Part shown: in pieces, positions 7,377 to 15,336 of the stretch
How the letters are laid out: each line of letters starts with the position of its first letter
Position numbering within the stretch: the first letter of the stretch is position 1
Source of the DNA: Limnohabitans sp. WS1
GTDB taxonomy: Bacteria > Pseudomonadota > Gammaproteobacteria > Burkholderiales > Burkholderiaceae_C
Assembly: GCF_003063265.1 (NCBI RefSeq)
Contig: NZ_NERU01000007.1
Coordinates: 1 to 64,000 of the forward strand
Length of the DNA stretch: 64,000 nucleotides
Direction: 5' to 3'
Program-made: the position numbers and the translations under genes
The notes under the pieces: generated by a model
Seen by the model: only the letters and a program-made list of their open reading frames with translations
Told to the model about the DNA's origin: nothing
Database searches by the model: none

Positions 7377-10337
7377 TTAGGCTTTTTCGATGTTGCAGAT
7401 GGTGGTCTTTGACTCTTGCATCATGGTGACGCTGTCATAACCGTAGGTGGTGGCGGTGTTGACCGCCTCGCCGCGCACGATGGGCGCCGCACCCTTGGGG
7501 TAATGCGCCAGCATGTCGGCACCTTGCCAACGACCCGAGAAGTGGAAAGGCATCCAGACGGTGCCGGTGTCCACGCGCTCGGTGACCAAGGCCTGCACAT
7601 TCAGGCGGGCACCGGTGGCACCCAACAACCAAACACGTTCGCCGTTGCGGATGCCGCGATCTGCCGCCGTCTTGGGGTTGATCTCGACATAGGCTTCTTG
7701 CTGCAACTCGGCCAACCAAGGGTTGGAACGGGTTTCTTCGCCGCCGCCTTCGTATTCGACCAAACGGCCAGAGGTCAAGATGAGCGGGTACTTCTCGTGC
7801 GCTTTGTCGGCGATGTTCTTGTCCTGCACGGTTTTGTACAGGGTGGGCAGACGCCAGAAGGCTTTTTTGTCGTCGTGCGTGGGGTACTTGGCCATCATGT
7901 CCGGACGTGTGCCGTACAGCGGCTCGCGGTGCTGCGGGATTGGATCGGGGAAGTTCCAGACCACGGCACGCGCCTTGGCGTTGCCAAAGGGGTGGCAGCC
8001 GTGGTTCTTCATGAACACGCGCATCATGCCGCCCGACGAATCGGTCTTCCAGTTTTTGCCTTCGGCCTTGGCTTTTTCAGCCTCGGTCAATTCGTCCCAC
8101 CAGCCCAATTTCTTGAGCAAGATGTGGTCGAGTTCTGGATAGCCGGTGGTGATGTCTGCACCCATGGAATGCGAGCCGTCTTCGGCCAACAGGCTCTTGC
8201 CTTCACGCTCCACACCAAAGTTGGCGCGGAAGTTACCGCCGCCGTCCATGACGTGCTTGGAGGTGTCGTACAGGTTGGGCGAACCGGGGTGCTTGAGTTC
8301 GGGCGTGCCGTAGCAAGGCCATGGCAGACCGAAGTAGTCGCCGGTGAAGTCGTAACCGGTTTCTTTGTCTTTGCCGCCTTTGGCCTTGAGGGTCTTCACG
8401 TCGAACACATTCATGTTCTTCATGTGGGCCTTCAGGCGCTCTGGGCTTTGACCGGTGTAACCAATGGTCCAGACGCACTTGTTGATTTCGCGCAGGATGT
8501 CTTCGGGCACTGGCTCGTCCATGCCGCCGACTTTTTGCATTTTGTAGTTCTTGGACAGCTCTTTGGCAAAGCCCAGCTTTTCAGCCAGCTGGTGCATGAT
8601 CATGTGATCGGAACGGCTTTCCCACAAAGGCTCGATGACCTTCTCGCGCCACTGCAAAGAGCGGTTGGACGCGGTGCATGAACCGCTGGTTTCGAACTGG
8701 GTCGCAGCGGGCAACAGGTACACCGCGCGGTTGGGGTTCAGGTCTTCGGCTTTGCCGGGCATCGCGGCCATGGCGGCTGTGGCCGATGGGTAGGGGTCCA
8801 CCACCACCAACAAGTCCAGCTTGTCCATCGCACGCTTCATGTCCAGACCACGGGTCTGAGAGTTGGGGGCATGGCCCCAATAGAACACGCCGCGCAGGTT
8901 GCTGTCTTGGTCGATCAGCTCGTTGTTTTCGAGGACACCGTCAATCCAGCGGGAAACGGTGATGCCGTTCTTGCCCATCATGGCAGGGCTGGCGAACTGC
9001 TTTTTGATCCACTCGAAATCCACACCCCAGGTGTTGGCAAAGTGCTTCCAGGAGCCTTCGGCCAAGCCGTAGTAACCGGGCAAAGAATCGGGGTTGGGGC
9101 CGACGTCGGTCGCGCCTTGCACGTTGTCGTGGCCACGGAAAATGTTGGTGCCGCCGCCGGTTTTGCCCACGTTGCCCAATGCCAATTGCAAGATGCAAGA
9201 GGCACGCACGATGGCGTTGCCGATGGTGTGCTGGGTCTGGCCCATGCACCAGACGATGGTGCCGGGGTTGTTCTCGTGCAGCATCTTGGCGATCTTGAAG
9301 ACTTGGTCTTCTTTGACGCCGCAGGCCTCTTCCACCTTGTCGGGTGTCCACTTGGCCAGCACTTCGGTCTTGATGGCGTCCATGCCGTAGACACGGTCGT
9401 TGATGTATTTTTTGTCTTCCCAACCGTTCTTGAAGATGTGATACAGCACACCAAACAGGAAAGGAATGTCAGTGCCGGAGCGGATGCGCACGTACTCGTC
9501 GGCTTTGGCGGCGGTGCGGGTGAAGCGTGGGTCGACCACGATCATCTTGCAGCCGTTTTCCTTGGCGTGCAGCATGTGCAGCATCGACACAGGGTGAGCC
9601 TCTGCGGCGTTGGAGCCGATGTACAAAGCGACCTTGCTGTTTTGCATGTCGTTGTACGAGTTGGTCATCGCGCCATAACCCCAGGTGTTGGCCACACCGG
9701 CCACGGTGGTGGAGTGGCAAATACGGGCTTGGTGGTCGCAGTTGTTGGTGCCCCAGAAGCTCACGAACTTGCGCAGCAAATAGGCTTGTTCGTTGTTGTG
9801 CTTGGAAGAACCGATGAAGTAAACGCTGTCAGGGCCGCTGGCTTTTTTCAGCTCCAGCATCTTGGCGCTGATCTCAGTGAGTGCCGTGTCCCAGCTGATG
9901 CGCTCGTACTTGCCGTTGACCAGCTTCATGGGGTAGCGCAGGCGGTACTCGCCGTGACCGTGTTCACGCAGCGCGGCACCTTTGGCGCAGTGCGCACCCA
10001 GGTTGATGGGCGAATCAAACACAGCTTCTTGGCGCACCCAGACGCCGTTTTCGACCACGGCATCGACCGCACAACCCACTGAGCAATGGGTGCAAATGGT
10101 GCGCTTGACTTCGACTTTGCCAGCGCCCACGATCGATGCGCCGGTGGCAGCCTGGGCTTTTTGCACCAAGCTCAGTTGTGATGCGGCCAAGCCCACACCC
10201 ACGCCGAGGCCCGAACGACGCAAAAAGCTGCGGCGGTCAAGGGTGGGCAAGGCCTGCGACAAACCACGGCGCAAGCTGTGGATGAAGGGCGAGGAGGTGG
10301 CACCGGTGGTGCCAGATTGTTTTTTAGTCAGCAACAT
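7377..10337 (-). CDS. fdhA: Periplasmic formate dehydrogenase catalytic (alpha) subunit
   Basis: Molybdenum or tungsten bis-pterin enzyme oxidising formate to CO2. The 986-residue protein has a twin-arginine signal (DRRSFLRRSG, about 34-43), a [4Fe-4S] site at C81, C84, C88 and C116, and C206 in QARICHSTT as the metal ligand, so it is the cysteine rather than the selenocysteine form. It contains FRGHDNVQGATDVGPN and the C-terminal molydopterin-binding domain (LTSGRLVEYEGGG). The Tat signal and the downstream cytochrome b place it on the periplasmic side of the membrane, feeding the quinone pool. Preceded by a small Tat-tagged protein. Confidence 0.96.
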   Translation of the reverse strand: MLLTKKQSGTTGATSSPFIHSLRRGLSQALPTLDRRSFLRRSGLGVGVGLAASQLSLVQKAQAATGASIVGAGKVEVKRTICTHCSVGCAVDAVVENGVWVRQEAVFDSPINLGAHCAKGAALREHGHGEYRLRYPMKLVNGKYERISWDTALTEISAKMLELKKASGPDSVYFIGSSKHNNEQAYLLRKFVSFWGTNNCDHQARICHSTTVAGVANTWGYGAMTNSYNDMQNSKVALYIGSNAAEAHPVSMLHMLHAKENGCKMIVVDPRFTRTAAKADEYVRIRSGTDIPFLFGVLYHIFKNGWEDKKYINDRVYGMDAIKTEVLAKWTPDKVEEACGVKEDQVFKIAKMLHENNPGTIVWCMGQTQHTIGNAIVRASCILQLALGNVGKTGGGTNIFRGHDNVQGATDVGPNPDSLPGYYGLAEGSWKHFANTWGVDFEWIKKQFASPAMMGKNGITVSRWIDGVLENNELIDQDSNLRGVFYWGHAPNSQTRGLDMKRAMDKLDLLVVVDPYPSATAAMAAMPGKAEDLNPNRAVYLLPAATQFETSGSCTASNRSLQWREKVIEPLWESRSDHMIMHQLAEKLGFAKELSKNYKMQKVGGMDEPVPEDILREINKCVWTIGYTGQSPERLKAHMKNMNVFDVKTLKAKGGKDKETGYDFTGDYFGLPWPCYGTPELKHPGSPNLYDTSKHVMDGGGNFRANFGVEREGKSLLAEDGSHSMGADITTGYPELDHILLKKLGWWDELTEAEKAKAEGKNWKTDSSGGMMRVFMKNHGCHPFGNAKARAVVWNFPDPIPQHREPLYGTRPDMMAKYPTHDDKKAFWRLPTLYKTVQDKNIADKAHEKYPLILTSGRLVEYEGGGEETRSNPWLAELQQEAYVEINPKTAADRGIRNGERVWLLGATGARLNVQALVTERVDTGTVWMPFHFSGRWQGADMLAHYPKGAAPIVRGEAVNTATTYGYDSVTMMQESKTTICNIEKA

Positions 10338-10382
10338 GGAGGGCTCCAGTTGGGGATGAACAGGAAGGACAGAAAAAGTGAA

Positions 10383-10589
10383 TCAGACGCGGGTGGTCTT
10401 GTAGTACTGCTGAACGTGCTCGCTCAGGGTGTAACCACCGCCGCGCGTGGGTTTTGGCAATGCGGCTGCCACGGGTGCAGTGGGCTTGACGACAGCAGGC
10501 AACACAGCCGTGACTGCGGCCACAGCGCCCACGGTTGCAGCCCCCGAAAACAAACTACGACGCGACACAGAAGAAGTTTTGGAAGACAT
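10383..10589 (-). CDS. Formate dehydrogenase region TAT target protein
   Basis: A 68-residue protein with a twin-arginine signal (VSRRSLFSGAA) and a short mature part ending in GGGYTLSEHVQQYYKTTRV. Such small Tat-tagged proteins directly upstream of fdhA are a recognised family (formate dehydrogenase region TAT target); its exact role is unknown. It is the first gene of the operon, with AGGAGTCTCAG before the ATG, and fdhA starts 45 bases after its stop. Confidence 0.88.
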   Translation of the reverse strand: MSSKTSSVSRRSLFSGAATVGAVAAVTAVLPAVVKPTAPVAAALPKPTRGGGYTLSEHVQQYYKTTRV

Positions 10590-10678
10590 CTGAGACTCCT
10601 GATGATTTCAAAAGCACATGGCCAAGATAGGCAATTTTTTGCATACGTGATCTTAACGACAAGCCCACGCATTCACAC

Positions 10679-10694
10679 TGTAAAAACCCTTACA
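10679..10694. promoter_or_regulatory. TGTAA-N6-TTACA inverted repeat upstream of the FDH operon
   Basis: A perfect 5-bp inverted repeat with a 6-base spacer, 90 bases upstream of the first gene of the periplasmic FDH operon, in the only sizeable gap before it. Possible operator; the regulator is unknown. Confidence 0.3.
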
Positions 10695-10739
10695 TGAAGC
10701 CTTTTGTTGATCTGCGGAAATGATCTTCAAATTGCTTAT

Positions 10740-10785
10740 GAAAAAAGCCAACACAAACCAAGTAGGCACTTGGTATGGGTTGGCT
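10740..10785 (-). terminator. Intrinsic terminator of the TRAP operon
   Basis: Read on the minus strand, AGCCAACCCATACCAAG and CTTGGTTTGTGTTGGCT form a long, nearly complete stem around a short loop and are followed by six T residues. It lies just after the dctM stop codon, so it ends TRAP transcription before the FDH promoter. Confidence 0.88.
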
Positions 10786-10794
10786 TAGCAGGGT

Positions 10795-12750
10795 TTACTT
10801 GTAAAGAACTTCAGGCAACCACATGCCAATGGCCGGGAACATGTAGAGCAGCACGATCGCAAACACCTGGATGGCCATGAAGGGCAGCATGCCTGCAAAA
10901 ATCTGGTTCAAGGTGACGTGCGGTGGGCTCACGCCCTTCAGGTAGAACGCCGCCATGGCCACGGGGGGGCTCAGGAAAGCGGTCTGCAGGTTCAAGGCCA
11001 CCAACAAGCCGAAGAACAGCGGATCGATGCCGAAGTGGGGCAACAAGGGGATGAAGATCGGCATGAAAATCACGATGATCTCGGTCCACTCCAGGGGCCA
11101 GCCCAGCAAGAAGATGACCACTTGCGCCAGGATCATGAACTGCACAGGTGTCAGGTCCATGCCCAAGACCCAAGTGTTGATGATCTCTTGCCCACCCAGC
11201 AGCGCAAACGCTGCCGAGAAGATGCTCGAGCCCACAAACAACCAGCACACCATGGCACTGGTTTTGGCCGTGAGGTAAACCGACTCACGCAGCACCACAT
11301 AGTTGAGCCTGCGGTAAGCGGCCGCCAGCAGCAAGCCGCCCAAAGAGCCCATGGCTGCGGCCTCTGTTGGCGTGGCCAAACCAAACACAATGGTGCCCAG
11401 CACGGCCAAGATCATGAGCGCGAGCGGGAAGAACGAACCCAGCAGCATCTTGAAGATTTCAAGGCGCACAAAGCTGAAGTAGGCATAGAAGATGGCCAAG
11501 GCCACCGCACAACTGGCCAAGCCGATCCAGAATGACAGAGGCGCTGCTTGACGCTCAGCTTCAACAGCTGACTCGGCAGCAGCAGTCACCGCCGCTGCAG
11601 TGGGTGCCGGTGCGGTTTCCTTCACGTCTGCCGCAGGGGCAGCTGCCGCTGGCGCAGCTTCGGTTCCGGGAGGCTGCTTCAAGCCATCTTCTTCAGGCTC
11701 AGACAAGCCGCTGATGCTTTCGCTTTCTTCGGCACTGTCTGTGGAATCCGACAACTCCCCACCCATGGCCACCACACCGTCGACCGTCTCGACGGGCAAT
11801 GGTGCAGTGACTTTGAAGTAAATGGTGCCCATGATCGCGGCCACGGCCAAAAGTGGCAGCAAAGCAATCACCAGGTGATTGAGCAGGTCACGCATGGGCA
11901 CAGCCGCATTGCGTTTGCCTTTGATGGCACCGATCAGGCCAGGCAAGACCGTGCTGCTGATGTCTTTGGACACCACTTGCGCAAAAGCAGGCAAAGGCAC
12001 GATGCGGTCTTCGGCCGACATGGGCGGTGCCATGTGAGGTTTCCATTTCGCAATGATGACCACGTAAAGCACATACAAAGTGGCCAACATGATGCCTGGG
12101 AAAAATGCTCCGGCATACAGCTTGACCACCGACACGCCAGCTGTTGCACCATAAACAATCAACATCACCGAGGGGGGGATCAAAATACCCAAACAACCGC
12201 CTGCAGTGATGGCACCCGCCGACAGCTGAACGCTGTAACCCGCCCGCAGCATGGCGGGCAGCGCCAGCAAGCCCATGAGCGTGACCACCGCACCCACGAT
12301 GCCGGTGGCGGTGGCGAAAATGGCGCAGGTCACGATGGTGGCCACAGCCAATGAGCCGGGCAAACGGGCCATGGCCAAGTGCATGCTCTTGAAGAGCTTT
12401 TCGATCAGGTTGGCGCGTTCAATCAGATAACCCATGAACACAAACAAGGGAATCGAGATCAGCACGTCGTTGGACATGACCGAATATGCACGCTGAACCA
12501 TCAGGTCCAGCGTTTGCTGAACCGCCAAATCGGGGTTTTGGCTTTTGTAGGCGATCCACGCGAAGATCATGCCCATGCCCATCAAGGTGAAAGCGGTTGG
12601 GAAACCCAACATGATCGCCACCACCACCAAAGCCAACATCAACAGACCCAGATGACCATTGGTCATCTCAGCGGGTGAAGGCAACAACACAAAGGCCGCC
12701 AAGACGACCATGGCCATGATCGTCAGGCCAAACCAGACTTCTTTTTTCAT
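10795..12750 (-). CDS. TRAP transporter large permease (DctM) with long central insertion
   Basis: Large membrane subunit of a TRAP uptake system, using the sodium or proton gradient to import an organic anion delivered by the binding protein. At 651 residues it is about 200 longer than the usual DctM (near 430). Residues about 1-235 and 430-651 match the family (GFPTAFTLMG, SIPLFVFMGYL, GILIPPSV, GLATPTEAAAMG). Between them lies an extra stretch with added hydrophobic segments (about 289-312 and 406-427) around an acidic then Ala/Pro-rich linker (about 322-405). The start overlaps the dctQ stop by ATGA. A terminator follows. Confidence 0.93.
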   Translation of the reverse strand: MKKEVWFGLTIMAMVVLAAFVLLPSPAEMTNGHLGLLMLALVVVAIMLGFPTAFTLMGMGMIFAWIAYKSQNPDLAVQQTLDLMVQRAYSVMSNDVLISIPLFVFMGYLIERANLIEKLFKSMHLAMARLPGSLAVATIVTCAIFATATGIVGAVVTLMGLLALPAMLRAGYSVQLSAGAITAGGCLGILIPPSVMLIVYGATAGVSVVKLYAGAFFPGIMLATLYVLYVVIIAKWKPHMAPPMSAEDRIVPLPAFAQVVSKDISSTVLPGLIGAIKGKRNAAVPMRDLLNHLVIALLPLLAVAAIMGTIYFKVTAPLPVETVDGVVAMGGELSDSTDSAEESESISGLSEPEEDGLKQPPGTEAAPAAAAPAADVKETAPAPTAAAVTAAAESAVEAERQAAPLSFWIGLASCAVALAIFYAYFSFVRLEIFKMLLGSFFPLALMILAVLGTIVFGLATPTEAAAMGSLGGLLLAAAYRRLNYVVLRESVYLTAKTSAMVCWLFVGSSIFSAAFALLGGQEIINTWVLGMDLTPVQFMILAQVVIFLLGWPLEWTEIIVIFMPIFIPLLPHFGIDPLFFGLLVALNLQTAFLSPPVAMAAFYLKGVSPPHVTLNQIFAGMLPFMAIQVFAIVLLYMFPAIGMWLPEVLYK

Positions 12751-13370
12751 TTTTGAATTCCCTTCGCAGTCGCCAGTTCGCCCAGTTTGGCGATGTCTTC
12801 GTCTTTCACGTTGACCATTTCCTTGAGTTTTTCGACGTCAACTTCGTCCACGTCATCGCCACGCTTGGGCCATTCGCCTTGTTTGATGCAGACGATGCAA
12901 CGCACGATTTCAACCAAGCCCTGAGCCAGCAAGAAAGCGCCGGCCAGAGGCAAGATGGTTTTGAAAGGGTACACAGGCGGACCATCCGCTGTGATGTTGG
13001 AGTGTTCGTTGATGGCCCAAGATTCGGCCGCAAAGCCATAGCCCGCATAAGCCAATGCCACCACGCCCGGAATGAAAAACAAAATATAGAGCGCCAAGTC
13101 CAACCAAGCTTGCAGGCGTGGCGGGAAAAAACCATACAGCACGTCACCACGCACATGGCCGTTTTTGGACAAGGTGTAAGCACCAGCCATCATGAACAGC
13201 GTGCCATACATCATGCTCATCACATCAAAAGCCCATGAGTGGGGGCTGTCCAGCACGTAACGGGAGAAAACTTCCCAAGAAATCATCAAGGTCAACGCCA
13301 CAATCAGCCAAGAAAAAAACTGGCCAATCCATGTACTGACTTTGTCAATGAAGAGCAGCAGGGCTTGCAT
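12747..13370 (-). CDS. TRAP transporter small permease (DctQ)
   Basis: Small four-helix membrane subunit of the TRAP transporter. The 207-residue product has the DctQ features of alternating hydrophobic helices and the segment SWEVFSRYVLDSPHSWAFDVM typical of the family in shorter form (WEVFSRY). A charged C-terminal tail (about 40 residues, many Asp, Glu and Lys) extends beyond the last helix. ATG 13370 is preferred over an upstream TTG; neither has a strong ribosome site. Overlaps dctM by four bases. Confidence 0.9.
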   Translation of the reverse strand: MQALLLFIDKVSTWIGQFFSWLIVALTLMISWEVFSRYVLDSPHSWAFDVMSMMYGTLFMMAGAYTLSKNGHVRGDVLYGFFPPRLQAWLDLALYILFFIPGVVALAYAGYGFAAESWAINEHSNITADGPPVYPFKTILPLAGAFLLAQGLVEIVRCIVCIKQGEWPKRGDDVDEVDVEKLKEMVNVKDEDIAKLGELATAKGIQK

Positions 13371-13437
13371 AAAGGAACCACACAAATGAATCAGCCATCC
13401 GGCAGGCCGGATGGCTGAAATAAATCAAACCAAAGAA

Positions 13438-14568
13438 TTAAGCTTTTTTGGCGCCGAAGAAATGATTCACAGCCATGCGACGGCTGATGTTGGTGTCTTG
13501 ATCCCACTTCACTGCACGAACAGCGAATGCTTTCTGAGAGGCAACCACTTCTTTGAAGATCGGATTTTCTGCAGATTTCTTCTCCAGAATTTCTGTCCAC
13601 ACCTTCAACTGCTCTTGCAAGATCGCATCAGGCGTCTTGAAGAACTTGACCTTGTCTTTGGTCTGCAGCTCGACGTAATCCTTGGAGTAACGGTCGATGG
13701 CTTTCCAAGACATGTCGGCAGATGCCGCTTCAGTGGCGATAGAGATCACGGCCTTCAGCTTGGCTGGCAGCGCGTCGTACTTGGTCTTGTTGAACATGAT
13801 CTCGAAAGTCTCAGCACTCTGGTGATAGCTTTGCAGCATGCAGACTTTGGAGACGTCCGGGAAGCCCAACAGACGGTCAGACGTGGCGTTGTTGAATTCG
13901 GCACCGTCGAGCAGACCGCGATCCATCGCAGGCACGATCTCGCCGCCTGGCAAGGCATTCACAGCTGCGCCCATGGCGGTGAACAAGTCAATCGCCAAAC
14001 CGTTGGTACGGAACTTCAGGCCTTTCAAATCAGCTGTCTTGGTGATTGGCTTTTTGAACCAACCGAAAGGCTGAGTCGACATGGGACCGTAGAGGAAGGA
14101 CTGAACGTTGCCGCCAATGGAGGCGTACAACTTGGCCAACAACTCAGCACCACCACCGTACTTGTGCCAAGCCAGGATCATGTTGGCGTCCATGCCGAAG
14201 GCTGGGCCGGAGCTCCACAGGGCCAAGGCATTTTGCTTGCCGTAGTGGTAACCCAACACGCCGTGACCGCCGTCCAAAGTGCCTTTGGACACAGCTTCGA
14301 GCAAACCGAATGCAGGCACCACAGCGCCAGCGGGCAACACTTCGATCTTCAGATCGCCACCGGTCATGTCGTTGACTTTTTTGGCGTAGTCCAAGGCGTA
14401 CTCATGGAAGATGTCCTTGGCAGGCCAAGTGCTCTGCCAGCGCATGGAGATCGGGCCTGTTTGGGCCTTGGCGATCATGGGCGCGGAAATGGCACCTGCG
14501 GCGACAGCTGCGCCCTTCAGGAGGTTGCGACGACGTGGGGTTTTGGCTTCGGTCAAGGAGGTCTCCAA
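13438..14568 (-). CDS. TRAP transporter solute-binding protein (DctP)
   Basis: Periplasmic binding protein that captures the TRAP substrate. The 376-residue protein has a twin-arginine-like signal (TPRRRNLLKGAAVAAG) and DctP features: ALDYAKKVNDMTGGDLKIEV, LDGGHG, DLKGLKFRTNG and DRGLLDGAEFNN. The last group is seen in the TakP-like branch that binds 2-oxo acids and related carboxylates, so a monocarboxylate or keto acid substrate is likely, but it cannot be fixed from sequence. First gene of the operon, 67 bases before dctQ. No two-component regulator is adjacent. Confidence 0.9.
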   Translation of the reverse strand: METSLTEAKTPRRRNLLKGAAVAAGAISAPMIAKAQTGPISMRWQSTWPAKDIFHEYALDYAKKVNDMTGGDLKIEVLPAGAVVPAFGLLEAVSKGTLDGGHGVLGYHYGKQNALALWSSGPAFGMDANMILAWHKYGGGAELLAKLYASIGGNVQSFLYGPMSTQPFGWFKKPITKTADLKGLKFRTNGLAIDLFTAMGAAVNALPGGEIVPAMDRGLLDGAEFNNATSDRLLGFPDVSKVCMLQSYHQSAETFEIMFNKTKYDALPAKLKAVISIATEAASADMSWKAIDRYSKDYVELQTKDKVKFFKTPDAILQEQLKVWTEILEKKSAENPIFKEVVASQKAFAVRAVKWDQDTNISRRMAVNHFFGAKKA

Positions 14569-14700
14569 TGGTTGTGAAACTTTTAAGCGTGAAAAGTTAC
14601 CGCTTAGTCACCATTATCCGAGTTGCCTGCCTGAGACTTCTAAGTAAAAACCCGCAAATGACCCGTCATTTTTTTCACTTCGAACTCTAAAAATTTTCAA

Positions 14701-15327
14701 TCAAACCACCAAATCAAACCCCTGCGACTCCACGCTGATGAAAGCTTCGGTAAAAGCGGCCAAGCGAGCATAAAAAACGGCACGGGGCTGTGACTGCAAC
14801 ACTTGGCACAAGGCGGGCAACCACGATTGCACATGTTGGTTAAAAAACGCCTGCTGACGGGTCAAGTTGGACACCGCCACATCGTCGCCTGCGATCAAAA
14901 AACGCATGACCTCGAACACATAAGCCACATGGTCTTCGGTTTCTGACATGCCTTCGCTTCGGCCCAAGCCCAGTTCGGCCAAGTCGTCACGCAGGCGCAC
15001 CAAGGGCTTTTCGTTCAAAAAACCACTCAGGTAGTGCGAGCCGAACAAATACACCTCGGGCTTGCCCACACCGCCAAACAAGCTGTTGTATTCGGATGCG
15101 ATCTGCGCTTGGCTCAGGCTGCGCGCGCTGGACACCAGTTCGCGCCAGGGCTCTTCCAAAAAGCCCCCCGCATCGGGCGCTTCGGTCACCGCCACTTGCA
15201 GCTGGCCCAGCAGTTCGGCACTGGGCGCGGCGTAATAGAGCTGAGACAACAAGCCGTAAATCTCGGCTCGGGCGGTTTCTTCGTCCAGCGCGTGGCTGCT
15301 GGCGGACAGGTTCAGGTCTTGGCTCAT
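14701..15327 (-). CDS. TorD-like molybdoenzyme chaperone
   Basis: Cytoplasmic chaperone expected to hold a Tat-exported or cofactor-loaded molybdoenzyme, here most likely formate dehydrogenase. The 208-residue all-helical protein has TorD/DmsD-type segments RAEIYGLLSQLYYAAP, SEYNSLFGGVGKPEVYLFGSH in short form (EYNSLFGG) and EDHVAYVFEVMRFLI. It follows the poly-ferredoxin gene by nine bases and is the last of the HK-DUF3305-DUF3306-ferredoxin-TorD run. Confidence 0.87.
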   Translation of the reverse strand: MSQDLNLSASSHALDEETARAEIYGLLSQLYYAAPSAELLGQLQVAVTEAPDAGGFLEEPWRELVSSARSLSQAQIASEYNSLFGGVGKPEVYLFGSHYLSGFLNEKPLVRLRDDLAELGLGRSEGMSETEDHVAYVFEVMRFLIAGDDVAVSNLTRQQAFFNQHVQSWLPALCQVLQSQPRAVFYARLAAFTEAFISVESQGFDLVV

Positions 15328-15336
15328 GACAACAAT

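Noticed and set aside
9715..9725. Selenocysteine in the formate dehydrogenases
   Set aside because: Both catalytic subunits have a normal Cys codon at the metal-ligand position (C206 and C372), with no in-frame TGA.
14620..14690. Short AAATGA/TCATTT stem after the TorD-like gene as terminator
   Set aside because: The stem is only 6 AT-rich pairs and the T run is offset; too weak to annotate.
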